Source: Vitellaria paradoxa
Taxonomy: Eukaryota > Streptophyta > Magnoliopsida > Ericales > Sapotaceae
DNA: 64,000 nt
Direction of reading: 5' to 3'
Assembly (NCBI GenBank): GCA_019916065.1
Contig: CM034240.1
Location: 37,127,389-37,191,388, forward strand
Each line of letters starts with the position of its first letter. Position 1 is the first letter of the stretch. A model generated the notes under the pieces. It was not told the DNA's origin. It did no database searches and saw only the letters and a list, made by a program, of their open reading frames with translations. Position numbers and translations under genes: made by a program. Positions 36,401 through 49,759 of this stretch are shown here, piece after piece.

Positions 36401-39400
36401 TTAACATCCTCAACATGATTGGTGTTCCTTTAGAATCTTTACTTTGTACTTATAAGGGGAAAAAACTCCAATTTTATCTTTATTTTCTTTAAATTTCAAA
36501 ATTTTCAACTAACAGTAACTATCATGTCATAAAACACCTTTTGCCTATTTTGAGATAGAAATTCATTAAAATATTTGCCATTCTTAGTATAGTGTATGTT
36601 CTTAGAAAAGAATAATGATTTTATCATTTTTATTTAAAGATTAAATTGACTTGGAGGATTGTCAAAAAATTAAAATTGACTAGGAGTACTATTAGATTTT
36701 GTAAATTCTATGAATAATTTTACTTTAATTTAGGTACCATGAAGCTGATATGAGGACAGGACAAGCAACTTATTGGCAATTAACTAGCCTTCAAGCATTT
36801 TGGCCTGGTTTGCAGGCAAGTAAATAACAGTTTTTACGTGTTCATTTCTAACTTGAACCTGGAGCATAATTTTGATCTTTACCATGACTATTAGGTACTT
36901 GTGGGGGATATCACAGCTGCTAATTCATCACATCGTGAGTTCTTTTATGTATGGGAGAAGTTTGGAGTATTACCTGAAAGGTATCGGGCTTCTTGCTTTT
37001 TTTGAAGGCTATCTTCACTTATGTTTATAGGAAGTATTAACTTTGAAGTTGAAAAAGAGAATGAGAGAATTGGATGATCTTCGCCCTTCTCCCATCAGTT
37101 ATATTTATATTGAAGTATTACAATCAAATAAGGAAAATAAGAAAAGATTACATAATTGTGACAACTCAATATAGCTGTCAATCTTAAATAAGGAAACAAA
37201 ATAAATCATCATCAATTCTAACACGTCCCCTTCAGTTGGAACATGTAAGTAAAAAATGCCCAGTTTGGAAGAAAGACTGTGAAACGAAGAACGAAGCAAT
37301 GGCTTGGTAGGGAGATCAGCCAACTGGGAAGATGATCGAACAAATGGAGTACTCAATTCCTTGTGAATCAACATTAATATGCTTTGTGCGCTCATGAAAC
37401 AGTGAATTATTAATGATAAAGATTGCAATTTAATTGTCACAATGCATAGCCATAGAAGTAGGAGTATCAATACCAAAGTCACGAAGGAAAGATTAGGCCC
37501 AGAGTATCTCAGAAGTAGTATAAGCCATGGCATGACACTCAACCTTAGCACTCGAACGAGCCACAACTTGTTGTTTATTGCTGCGTCAAGTAACCAAATA
37601 ACCTCCAACAAATGTAGAATAATCTGAGGTTGAACGACGATCAGTTCGGCTCTTGGCCCAATCAGTATTACTATAACCAATGACAAATAAGCAGGAAGAA
37701 GGACGATACAGAAGGCCTCGAGCATGGAATGCTTTAAATACCTTAGAATCCGACATATGTGATATCGGGACGAGTAACAGTGAGATAAATGAGCTTCCCT
37801 ACAAGGCATAGATAATGGCTCACATCGGGAAAGAGCTCTCCCAAAGTAACATCTAGCTTAGTAGAGGAGTCCATAGAAGTATTAGCGGGATGGACACTTA
37901 GGAGACCAATATCAGAGAGCAAATTCATAACATACTTGTGCTGACATGGTGAAATACCCAATGAGGAGCGAGCAATCTCGATCTCAAGAAAATAACGAAG
38001 TTTACCAAGATCCTTGGTGTGAAACGGAGTAGCAAGATACTATTTTAAGGCCACAATTCTCAAAGCATCATCACCAGAGATCACTTACATACACAATCAA
38101 GATAATAATGTTGGTGCATGATGTACAAACACAGAGTATGATGTACAAACACAGAGTGATCAGTAGTAGAGGGAGTATACTCAACGTCAAGATAATTGAG
38201 TTAAATCGATCAAACTAAGCTCGAGGGGACTGCTTTAGACCATATAAAGCACGTCGTGACACACCAGATGCTCACTACTAGGAATGCTGTATCTTGGGGG
38301 CTGATTCATATAGACTTCCTCCTAAAGCTCACCATGGAGGAATTTTTAAGATCAAGATGATGTAAAGACTGTGGGCGACTGACGGCAATAGTAAGAAGAA
38401 TCCGAACTAAATTTAGGCAAGCAACGGGAGAGAAAGTTTCAGAATAATCAACACCATATGTTTGAGTATATCCTATTAATAAGATGATATGCAGTGAGGA
38501 CAACATCTGCCCAAAAGTGTTTAGGAACATGCATGTTAAACATCAAAATATGAGAAACATCTAGTAAATGACAATGTTTACGCTCAATAATACCGTTTTG
38601 TTGAGAGGTGCAAGGACGATTGGTTTGATGAATAATTCCCTTATCAATACAAAAAGTATGAACAACTGTCTGAATGTACTCTAATGTATTATCAGAACGG
38701 AAAACTTTAATTTTTCTATCGAATTGAGTAACAATTTCATTGTAAAAATGAAAAATAACAGAAGATAACTCAGACCATTGTTTCATCAAGAAAAGCTATG
38801 TCATATGGGAAAAATCATCAACAAATATCACAAAATACGAGAAACCATTAACAATATTAAAATGGGAGGGAACCCAAGCATCTATATGAACTATAACAAA
38901 AGGTTTTGACTTACAACTAATACCGTGACTAGAAAACGAACTACGGTGATACTAGCCTAGCTGATAAGTTTCATATTCTAGACTAAATACTTGACTCAAA
39001 TTTGGAACAATTAACTTCAACCGATTTAAACATGGACGACTGAGGCGAAGACGCCATTGAAGAGGAGAGACAAAAGAATGAAGGGCTATAGGGGGTGTAT
39101 ACCTTGGAGAACGATCACAATCATGATAATAAAGGCCGTCCTTCTCATGGCCCAAACCAGTCCTCTTTGTCATGAGGTCCTGAAAAACACAAGAAGTAGG
39201 AAGAAGGTTATGGAACAATTTAATAAATTGGTTAGCTGACTAACAGAGAGTAAATTAAAAAGGAAATTTAGGTACATAGAGACTAGAGGGAAGATTAAGA
39301 GATGATAAGAGGTGAAGAGTCTCTCTACCTGACGCGAGATGAAAAGAACCATCAACTAATACAATATTATGATGAATATGACTAGGATCAAAGAATAAAG

Positions 39401-42250
39401 AGAAATTATCGGACATATGTGTACTGGCTCTCGAAATGATGATCTAGCAGGAAGAAGATAAGGCTATAAGAGCCAGATTACCTGAGTTGGCTAGGGTGGC
39501 AGTAGAGGCAGAAGAGTTAGCAACACACAAGGATTGGATAAATTCCTGAAATTGTGCCGAGCTCAGAGTAATTGTTTCTTGAGAATCAGGTGTGGTAGCT
39601 TCATTATCGGACACTAGAAGTGGTGTAGATGCTCGATCAGAATCATGATTTGCCTGCTCAAGTTTCCTATACTTCTTCCAGCAATAAGGCTCAGTATGAT
39701 TGGTCCCACCGTAAAAGTCACATTTGTGATTACCTCTACCATTTGAAGATTGTCCTCCCACCTCGAGAACCACCACGTGCATTGCGTCCTCCATGATTAC
39801 CACGAGAAGTTCCATGAGAAGAACCTCCACGACTTTGTTGATGACTAACAAGTACAAAAGAATCAGTGGAGGATACTGAATGATGATTAACTGAATGACT
39901 TCTCAAGGATGATCGTTGTGTGCAGGCATAAGCACTAGGAGCAGTAGGTAAGGTTTTGCTTTCCAGAATTTGATTCTTAAATCCTCAAAGCATAGGATTA
40001 AGACCAAATAAGAAGTTAACAATCATAAATTCTTCCTAGTACTTTCTTTGCTATGTTAGTCCTTACTAAATAGTTGATATTGTAACAGCTTCTCCCATAA
40101 GCCCTTCGAGTGACTGTAATAATCAGACAATGATCTTTCGCCTTGTTTCACAAGGAACATCTGTTCATACAACTCATAGACTCGAGAAATGTTGTTTTTC
40201 TAGGAGTAAGACTCTACAAGACGATCCCATATCTTTTGGAGGAATCACAAAATTTGGTTGTAGTGGCAACTGAGTCCTCCAAACTATGCCATAGCAATCC
40301 ATAAAAATAGCATCCTTACTCATCCAAGCATGATACTAAAGATCAATAGAAGAGGGTGGCTCATCAGTAATATATTGTAGTTTGTCTTTTCCTTAAGAAA
40401 AGGTTTTCACTGCATGTGCTCAACTTAAATAATTCGTACCATGCAATTTCTTGGGTGTAACAGAACGAGGGATATCATCAGTCTTTAAGAACACAGATTG
40501 GCGCATGATTTCATGTCTATTTTTAGGCTTTGACATAACAAATAATAACCAACAATAATCAAAGGAATCTTTAGAAAGAAAGACCAATACAGCTGTCAAA
40601 AAAAAAAAAAAAAATAAAAGGCAATCAAACCTCTAGTCAAACGAAACGTTTGGTGTCATTACGAAATCAGCAAACAAACCAAATAATTACAATAGCTAAC
40701 ACAACAAGGCAGAACAATCAGAGATGAACATCAAAAACGTCGGCAAGGGAAGAATAACCCTCCTATTAGGATCACGTCAATAAACTTGTTGCGGAGGAGC
40801 AAAGGATTCTGAAGTAATGGCGGGAACAGGAAGTTTAGTCTGAACTAATGGGTCTAACGTTGTGGAGAACTCTGTGGTAGTATTAGAAGATGACTAAGAC
40901 AATGGGACATAGATGGAGGATAAGGGAGCAGGAAGAGTGGAAGAATGCGCCCGCTCACGAGAAACAATAAGATTAAACGACAAGAGGTCACCACCAGGAG
41001 AAATAAAATGCAATAGACTTAAAAAAGTGATATCAGTACTCACAAAGTAATAGCGTGAAGAGGGATGATAACACTGATAACCTTTCTGAGTGCGGGAATA
41101 TCCTGAAAGACACATTTACGAGAACGTAGTGAAAGTTGGTCTTGATCAGGATCAAGAATATGAAAGAAGGCAACCTAGCCAAAAATACAAGGAATAAGAG
41201 GAAAGGAGGACTTATCAGGGTAAAGAAGAGAAAAGAGAGATTTATTGGACAAAAGAGAGAGAGAATGAGAGAATTGGATGATATTCTCCCTTCTCCCATT
41301 AATTATATTTATACTGAAGTATTACAATCAAATAACAAAAATAAGAAAAGATTACATAATCGTGACAACTCAATATAGCTATCAATCTTAAATAAGGAAA
41401 CAAAATAAATTATCATCAATTCTAACATTTGATTTTATATTTGACCATTGTTGCGTTTTAGATGATCTACTAAGAACCTTTAAAATTATTTAGGTACTTG
41501 CTGGATCGTCAGATGTTGCACCCTACAGAAAAATATTATCCATTGCGCCCTGAATTGGCCGAGTCCACTTTTTATCTTTATCATGCGACCAGAGGTCTGC
41601 TTATTTTCTTGTTATTTTATAATTTTCATTTTCAGCTTTTATGTGGAAACATAAATTTATTTTTCCTTTAATCTTCTTTGTAACTTAAAAGGTTAATCTA
41701 TATTGTGTTTTCTCTAAATATTAAAACAATAAGATTCTAAGAACATCAATATGCAGTGTACTTGAATTATGGCCTATGCACATCTAACTGGATAATTAAA
41801 TTTCTTGCAGTTCATAGGCCTTCTTGGCATGAGCTAATTAATGCTATGTTTGGGTGCCTACGAGAACGGGAACAGAAATGGGAATTGATATGTTAAGGAA
41901 TTATAATGGGATTTGCTTTTGGTAGTGTTTGGAATGTATGAGTGCATTTGGGAATGGATTGGAAATATGAGTTGAAAGACTAAATTATCCTTTTCTTTTA
42001 GAAAGACATTTAACAAATAAAGCAAATTTATCAATTCACGTTTTACAAGGAGGTCCTTAATTTGTGGAATTGTCAAGTACCACGCCTTGAAACTTACAAT
42101 TCCACAAATTTGGGAAGTTGAATGTTCTAGTTTCTTGGTCAAAGATCAATCAAACATGGGAATTTCCATTTCAGTTCCAAAAGTGTATGGCCAACCAAAC
42201 ATAGCATAAAGGCACAACGTGCTCATTAGGTTCTTGTCATGGAATAGATG

Positions 42251-42289
<39 letters not shown>

Positions 42290-45200
42290 ACACACACAAA
42301 CGTAATGATTCGATCTTTTGAACCATCTTATGGCCATATTCACATCACCTATGCCACCATTCACCAAGCTTGCCCAAGGACCCGTTCTCTCTCGTGTCTC
42401 ATCCCAAAATTATGCACTTGCTTTAATTGATTCCCCAACTCAATACCATAATGGTGGTTTGTGGACTTTTTTGCAACACAGGCCACACTCAACAATCAAA
42501 ATCACTTAAGCATAAGATAAATTTAAAGTTTCTGCTAGTAGACTAAGTTTTCTGAAAATTTTCTCACAGATTTTAAAGCCAAACTAGATCTTCCCAACGA
42601 TTCACCAAAACTCACGGAAAATATTAGAAGTGACTTGAGAATTTTTTTTTTTTTTTTTTGGTAACGGGAGAAATTGTCCAGTGATTTTATCCATTGAGCT
42701 ACAAACTCTCGGGGGAACAAGTGCAGCAACCCACCGCTATGGCTTCCCACTTAAATCTTGGCCGCTCCAAGTGAGAATCGAACCTGCGACCTGAGTATAT
42801 TACCCAAGCCTCAGACTTGACTCCCGCTCCACTGGACTAACTAGGGGTGGGTGTGACTTGAGAATTAGGTATTGTGGTGCATTGATTTTTTTTTGAAAAA
42901 GATATGTAAATTTTATTCAAAAGGATAGAAAGCTATCAAAGCATCGATGAGATGCATATACAGAAACTAAGTGAGGAGAGATCAATACAATTAGTCCCAA
43001 CCCCAAGATCAACTTAAATGATCAAGAAAGGTTAAGAAAGAAAATAAATCGATCTCCCTTTCATCCTTTGCCCAACCATAAAGACAAGTAAGAAAATAAC
43101 TCTTGATTCTCAAGATAGGCCTACTTTCGTCTTCAAATATCCTTCCAAATCAGCCAAAACATACAGAATGGAACCAAATTCCATATGGACTTTTTAAGCT
43201 TTCCAAAAGGCTGACCCCACCAAGCCAAAAGAAAATCACTGAAATATTTTGGGAAGCACAAATGAACTCCGAAACATGAAAGAATCAACCCTTACAACTC
43301 AGCTGCCCATTGACAATGCAGGAAAAGATGAGCAATATATTCCTCCTGGCTAAAACATTAGGTGCAACGATTAACTATGTGATAACCTCTACGCTTGAGA
43401 TTATCCATAGCTAGAATTTTCCCCCTGGCAGCGCACCAAGAGAAAAAGAGGACTTTAGTAGGAACAACATTTTTCCAAAGCTTTAGCCAAGGAAAAATGT
43501 CCTTAGCCTCTCCATGAACGAACACATAAAAGGACTTGATAGAGAAAGTTTGCTCTCTAGACTCTTTCCAGACCATAGAATCTTTTGTCTCTTCAAGATG
43601 AACATTATTTAGCAGCTCCATAAGAGACAAATAGTCTTCCAATTCCCAATCATTCAAATCCCTCCGTAACAACATAGACCAGGTGCGATGTCTATCCATT
43701 CCAATGCTATAATCTTTGACAAAAGCATCCTTGTTTACAGCGAGAGCAAAAATCTCAGGGAAGAGATCAGATAAGCAACCCACATTTAGCTAATCATGTT
43801 TCCAAAATAAGATCCTATCGCCTCTGCCCAGCTTCCAGGAAATACAGCTAGCAAACTTCGTCCAGTTTTTCCTTATACCTCGCCATAAACTTGCACCTAA
43901 AGAGTTAGGACCCTCGGCAGAACACCAACCTCCCATTTCTTCCCCATACTTAATCACTATAACTTTCTTCCAAAGGCTGGTATTATCTTGGGAAAATCTC
44001 CAGAACCATTTACCAAGTAGCAATAGCTGTCTAATGCCGAGACCTCCAGAAACAATTGGGGAGCAGACTACCTTCTAATTTACCAGACAATGTTTGAAGA
44101 CCCCATCACCTTTGCCCCCAAAGGAAGTTAATTTGCATTTTCTCAATTTCTTTGATGACGGAAATAGGGGCATTAAAAAGGGAAAGGAAATATGTAGGTA
44201 GACTAGAGAGCACACTTTTAATCAGTGTGACTCTAGCCCCTTTGGAGAGAGATCTCATCCTCCAAATAGCTAGCCTATTTTTGCATCTTTCCAGGATAGG
44301 CTCCCAAACCTTTTTGGACTTAAATTGAGTTCCCAGAGGCAAACCTAAATAGATAGTTGGAAAGGAACCTGATTTGCATCCCAAGATATCTACCAGCTCT
44401 GTTAGAGAAGTAGCTTCTCCAACAGGAGTAACCTCTGACTTACCCAAGTTTACCTTCAAACCAGTGACAGCCTCAAATCCCGAAAGAGTGCAACGTAAAT
44501 GTCCCAATTGCATTGTATTGGCTCCACAAAATACTATAGAATCATCAGTGAAAAGGAGTTGTGAGATGTTAATTGAATCCCTTACTCTATTCCTAACCAA
44601 GAAACCCTCAATCAGACTAGCTTCTTCCACATTCTGCAACATTCGACTAAGAACTTCCATGATGATTATAAAAAGAAAAGGGAAGAGAGGATCACCTTGT
44701 CTTAATCCTCTTGACGATGCAAAGAAACCCTCTGGAGAACCATTAATCAAAACTGAGAACCAAGCAGTTGATATACACTAGTGAATCCACCTACACCACC
44801 TATTTCCAAAACCCATTCTTCTCATCAAATAAATCAAGCAATTCAAGTTAACATGATCAAAAGCTTTCTCAATATCTAAATTGCAAACAATGCCAGCGTC
44901 CTTTCTTTTAACCTTAGAATCAATAACTTCATTTGCAACCAAAACAGCATCTAGAATTTGTCTGCCGCCCACGAAAGCATTCTGAGAAACAGAGATGATA
45001 GAGTTAAGAACTTTTCTCATCTTGACAGCAAGTACTTTAGCAATCAACTTGTAAAAAGCCCCAACCAAGCTAATTGGTCTGAAATCTTTAACATCAACAG
45101 CACCATTCTTCTTAGGAATTAAAGCTATGAAAGTAGAGTTCAAGCTTCTAACAAATCAGCAGTTACTGTGGAAATTTGTGAAAACCTGTAGTAAATCCTT

Positions 45201-48200
45201 CTTGAAAACATTCCAACACTTTTGAAAGAAGGCTATGGTCCATCCATCTGGACCAGGAGCTTTATCCCCATTAAGATCCCTAAGGGCCTCAAAAATCTCG
45301 GCTTCAGTGAAAGGCTGTTCTAAACTCTCAGCATCCAAAGGACTGATCTGAGAAAAGTTTAACCCATCAACAGTGGGTCTCCAATCAGCCTGTTCCATGA
45401 ACAACTGCTTGTAAAAATTCAGAATACCTTGTTTAATATGCTCTTGATCGTCTGTGATAGAACCATTAACTCTGAGTTTGTCTATCCAATTTTTCCTCTT
45501 ATTAGCTGAAGCAATTTTGTGAAAAAACTTTGTATTTCTGTCGCCCTCTTTCAGCCATTTAATTCTTGATTTTTGCCTCCAGCTGGTTTCTTACATTTTA
45601 ATCAACTTATTCAGCTCTTTAATCTTGGCCTCTCTGCAGAAATTCTCCTGATCAGTGAGCCTTCTCGAGTCATCAATCAAGTCTAAATGCTGGATGTCCT
45701 TCTTGAGCTGCTTCTTTTTATTCTCAATTCTCCCAAATACCTCCAAGTTCCACCTTTTCAAATCTTTTTTTAGACATTTGAGTTTTTGAGACAATATGTA
45801 ACTGGCACTTCCATTAAAGAAGTATCCCTGCCGCCAAGAAGCAATCATATCAGTGAAACCCTCTACTTGCAACCACATATTCTCAAATCTGAAAGGTTTA
45901 GACCCACTTCTTAATCCTCCCCCATCCAACAACAGTGGGTAGTGATCGGATAACAAACGAGGCATAGATTTTTGGAATACCTCGGGAAATAGGTCCTCTC
46001 AATCATTAGACACTAAAAATCTGTCGATTCTAGACTTACTTCGGCTGTTACTCCAAGTGAATTTGCAACTATTCAAGGGTAGATCAATACATTCTAGATC
46101 ATTTATGAAATCTGAGAAGGTTTTCATCTGCTTAGATCTTCTACTACAGTTCCATTTATCTTTAATGCACTTAATCATATTAAAATTACCACCCATACAC
46201 CACGGAGACTGCCAACGAAAGACAACATCTCCTATTTCCTCCAGAAAATCAGTCTTCAGATTGCAGTCCATTGGACCATTGACTCCAGTGAAGGACCAGG
46301 TTATATCCTCCTCGACATGCTGAAATAAATAGGAAAATGAGAACATCCCAACTTCATACTCCACCATATTTAGTCTCCTGCTATCCCACATCAACAAAAT
46401 TCCACCGGAGGTCCCTATTGCATCAAGAGCTTTCCATTTATACCAAACATCACCCCATAATGATCTAATTACATTCTCATCAATCTCACCTAACTTGGTT
46501 TCCTGCAAACAGATAAGATCTAGGTTCCATCTTCTAAGGGAGTTCTTGATTAACAACCTTTTTGGCAGACCACAGCAGCCTCTCACATTCCAACTTAGAA
46601 TTTAAAACAAATAAGTAGTGATTCAGTAGATTTTCTTCCTCCATAACTCTGATTCTGACTTTTTTATCATATGAAATTGACCACTGAAGGTTCTTTAACT
46701 TCCTAGAACCTGTTCTAATGTACCCTGCTAGTTTCTTTCCTTCCTTACACAAGTTAATGCGTCTCTTCTTTTCAATGAACTGAAACAGCTCCAAAATCTT
46801 ATCTTCAAACCCCTTGCTTGAGATTCCCAAAATTTTCTTAAAAGATTTCATTCAGTTAACTACCCATTTAGAAATCTTTCCCTGATCTGAACGATAATCC
46901 CCCAGCAACAAAGTCTCATTATTGATATTCCAGTCGTCAGATCCATAAGAGGCTAAGGGTAAACAATTAATGATTTCATTTGTCTCACCGTCATTAACAT
47001 CCATAAGAGTAGGAAAATTCTCATACATAGAGTCAATTTTACTACAATCTGATTGAGAGTCAAGGCCAAATCCATCATCAGACTCAAGGTTCTTCTTCTC
47101 TCCACAAAAAATATCCCCCCAAAATCTGGTCTTCCCTGAAAAGTACATTAGTAGACAAAACATCCTTGATTTCACCCCTCTGGAAGCAGTAAAAACCTTA
47201 AAATCCCTATCTATATACTTCATTAAATCTGTAGATTCCATGTCAACTGCAACATTAATAACCTAATCCTTATTTAACTTTACCTCTGAGTAACCATTTA
47301 AAGAATTTAGTAGTTCAAATTTATTAAATGAGGGCTGACCCTCATTAGTAGAATTTGAAATATGACCTTTCATATAAGCTGCATTTTTATCACCCACCTT
47401 GATCCATCGAACCTTCCCATTTTTCCGGTTAAATTTATTGCTTCTCTTCGGATTCCCAAGCCCATTAAATTTTCTGTCTCTTAGACTTCCTAAAGCATGA
47501 ACATTCTCCAAGGAGGTGGCAGCACCACGCGCCACCCCCTTCCTCATCTCCGGTGACCGGCGACCACCAAATAAAGTTTTTTGATTAGAAACCTAGTCCA
47601 CCCATGGGCCGCGATCAACCCAAATGGGACAATCATACAAAGTGCTTCCCACTTTAATCAAAATCGAGGCTGGGACATTCCTTCCATGCCCCTTAATTCT
47701 CAATTTAACCCACTTCAAGTGAGATTGCATTGTAGTTTCTTCAGCTATTTCCAAGTAACCACCACAATAGTCTCCTATTCTTTCAAAGATTCCTTTGTCC
47801 CATAGGAATACAGGCAAGCCAATCACTCGGATCCGGGTGGAGTTTTGAGTCCAACCTCTTTTGTTGCAGCAACTCCAACTATGCCATCTATCCAAAAATA
47901 GTGGCATTCCATTGAAAAGATGTTTACCAATTTTCTCCTCTGCTAACTCACTGGATGGAAAAATAAATAGGAATTTGTCTAGATCGATCTCTTTAATTTC
48001 TACTCCTCCAGGAATTTTCTATCTCCTGTCAGCCCATCTCTTTACCGCTGCAGGGTCTTCTAAACCAAGCTTTAAGCCTCCTATGCTGCCAATTAAATAT
48101 CTGGACATTTGATGACTTCTCTCCACTGCATCCTCAAAATTAACTAGCACATATTTCTCCTTGCTAGCCATGATTGAACTTCTTAAAATAGTGAGCTGCC

Positions 48201-49724
48201 ATTTAGGAATGCTAGCTGCTTGAAGATATGTTTTGCTTGGAAGAACAGTGGCAGTATTCCTCCTACTCCTATCTCTCGGTGGAAAATCTTCCTCCATCTT
48301 CAAAGGAAGATTCCAATTAAAAGAAGGGTGACCTGTTTTCTCACTCAGAACAAAATTGGACAGTAATTCAGCGAAGAAAACCCAACTTTGTCCATTAGCT
48401 ATCTCAAGGATACACATCTGTCTTCCACCAAATGGAGCAAACAGACGAAGCTCCATCTTTCTAACTGCACCGACCTTGATTCTGGAACAAATTAGAGTTC
48501 TTCGACCACCCTGAAGGCAACCCAATTGTTGAAAACCGCTAGACGTCCTCCTTTCTTTCCAGCACATCTTTTGTAGCCATTGAAGCTCTTCTTCATAAAG
48601 GATTAAAACTTTAACGTAACCCCTTCCTCTTTCAATTAACCTTATTCCACCATTTCCACTAAAATCATTTTCTACATCAATAGTGACCTTTTTCGTATGA
48701 AAAGAACGTCTAAGAGTTCTATCAGAGGAGTGTTTGCCGTCTAATCTCATACTCTCTAACACTCAAGATTCCTAAGATGGTGCACGATAGCAAGGAACTC
48801 CTAACATGCACTGAGAGCATTTACATTATGACCCTTGTCTTCTCCGTTTTTTGTGATGCATTGATTATTGAATCTGAATTATTTATTTGTTTATTTTTCA
48901 CAATTTGTGAAATTCAAGTCCATGGGAGACTTTGGGTTTACCATTCCTATATCCATAGTCAAAAACCAGGCTTGCAAGTCAGGGTTTAGAGAATCAGACA
49001 AGTTCAATATAGTTGGACAGTTGCTGAGAGTTTCCTCATTATTAATTGCTCATATGTTGTCGCTAATGTGCTTATGATTGTTTGGATTGGTATGCATATC
49101 ATATTCTTCTGAATTTGACCTCTGTTTTGGAGTACTTGCTATATATGTCTTTTGAGTTTTGTTGCTTTATCTGCCTTTTGATCAATGAACTCAAAAGGGT
49201 TTCTGATTTTTAGTGTTACTTTACATGATGTTGTTGTCTGGTGCAACCTGGCCTATATGCAACAGCTTTTTCAATTTGAAAAAGTAACATTGGTGGTGAT
49301 AATAATGTATTAATGGTAATTTCTGGTGCGAGTGTAGATTGGGATATTGGTAGGTGTTTTGAGTTTGATAACTCAAGAAATGTTAGTTCTTATAGACTGA
49401 AACTCAAGAATATTGAGCATAATTTCTGGGAGATAATCTAAGTTCTTCTCTTCATTTCCTTCAGTGGCAAAAAGAAAAACAGATTATGCTCCTTCTGTTT
49501 CTGTTTCGTCATGACAATTTTGTATAATTACTGAAAATTTAGTAATTGTTGGCAACTTTATATGACATTTTATTGGGGAAGAGAATTTGTTTAAAAATCT
49601 TGCATTTGCTCGTGCCTCCGCCAGGAGTGGGAGGGGGGGGGCGCAGTTAATCCAAATTTGTTTGTGCGGATTCTGATGATAAATAGAGATTCAGATTGAT
49701 AATCCAAATTTCTAGACTAGTTTA

Positions 49725-49759
<35 letters not shown>

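Larger units (their letters stand above)
37062..41427 (-). mobile_element. Ty1/copia element, rearranged, antisense in intron 11
   Basis: Two 162-bp LTRs, 37062-37223 and 41266-41427, differ at about 10 positions (~6%). On the minus strand they read TGTTAGAATTG ... TCTCA. The inner side of the left LTR carries a purine tract (gaaggggacg on the minus strand), marking it as the 3' LTR. Order on the minus strand: 5' LTR, a displaced IN-RT linker segment (41265-~40750), leader, gag start (40536), zinc knuckle (~39700), integrase (~38790-38460), RT start joined directly to integrase (~38460), RNase H (~37690-37450), 3' LTR. No equal 5-bp target duplication: the left flank is gagaa, the right flank tttga. 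All frames are interrupted. Confidence 0.9.
42888..48850 (-). mobile_element. L1-type LINE, copy 2, antisense in intron 12
   Basis: The T-rich (3') end is on the left. A 16-bp duplication with one mismatch flanks it: ttgtggtgcattgatt (ends 42887) and ttgtgatgcattgatt (48851-48866). The content matches copy 1 (27256-33462) nearly end to end in reverse orientation. Its ORFs are longer and less broken than those of copy 1, and it keeps an F-x-DD polymerase box. The ORF1-ORF2 junction differs: the stretch with the ORF2 ATG in copy 1 is deleted here. Confidence 0.93.

Noticed and set aside
36819..36820. GT at 36820 as donor of intron 10
   Set aside because: It would add four bases and shift the downstream frame; the GC donor keeps a conserved GH47 reading.
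37105..37809. 234-codon minus-strand open frame, Leu/Ile-rich and membrane-like
   Set aside because: It is an alternate frame over the copia RNase H and 3' end; the RNase H motifs lie in another frame of the same strand.
41033..41299. Hydrophobic minus-strand open frame resembling a membrane protein
   Set aside because: It is the wrong frame of the displaced copia IN-RT linker, which reads correctly in a neighbouring frame.
37042..41432. TTTGA as copia target duplication (37042-37046 and 41428-41432)
   Set aside because: The left copy lies 15 bp outside the LTR edge and would force LTR ends that do not end in CA; more likely chance.
42773..42839. Functional tRNA gene
   Set aside because: A and B boxes are present but no cloverleaf could be drawn, and the unit has an A-tail and target duplication: a SINE.
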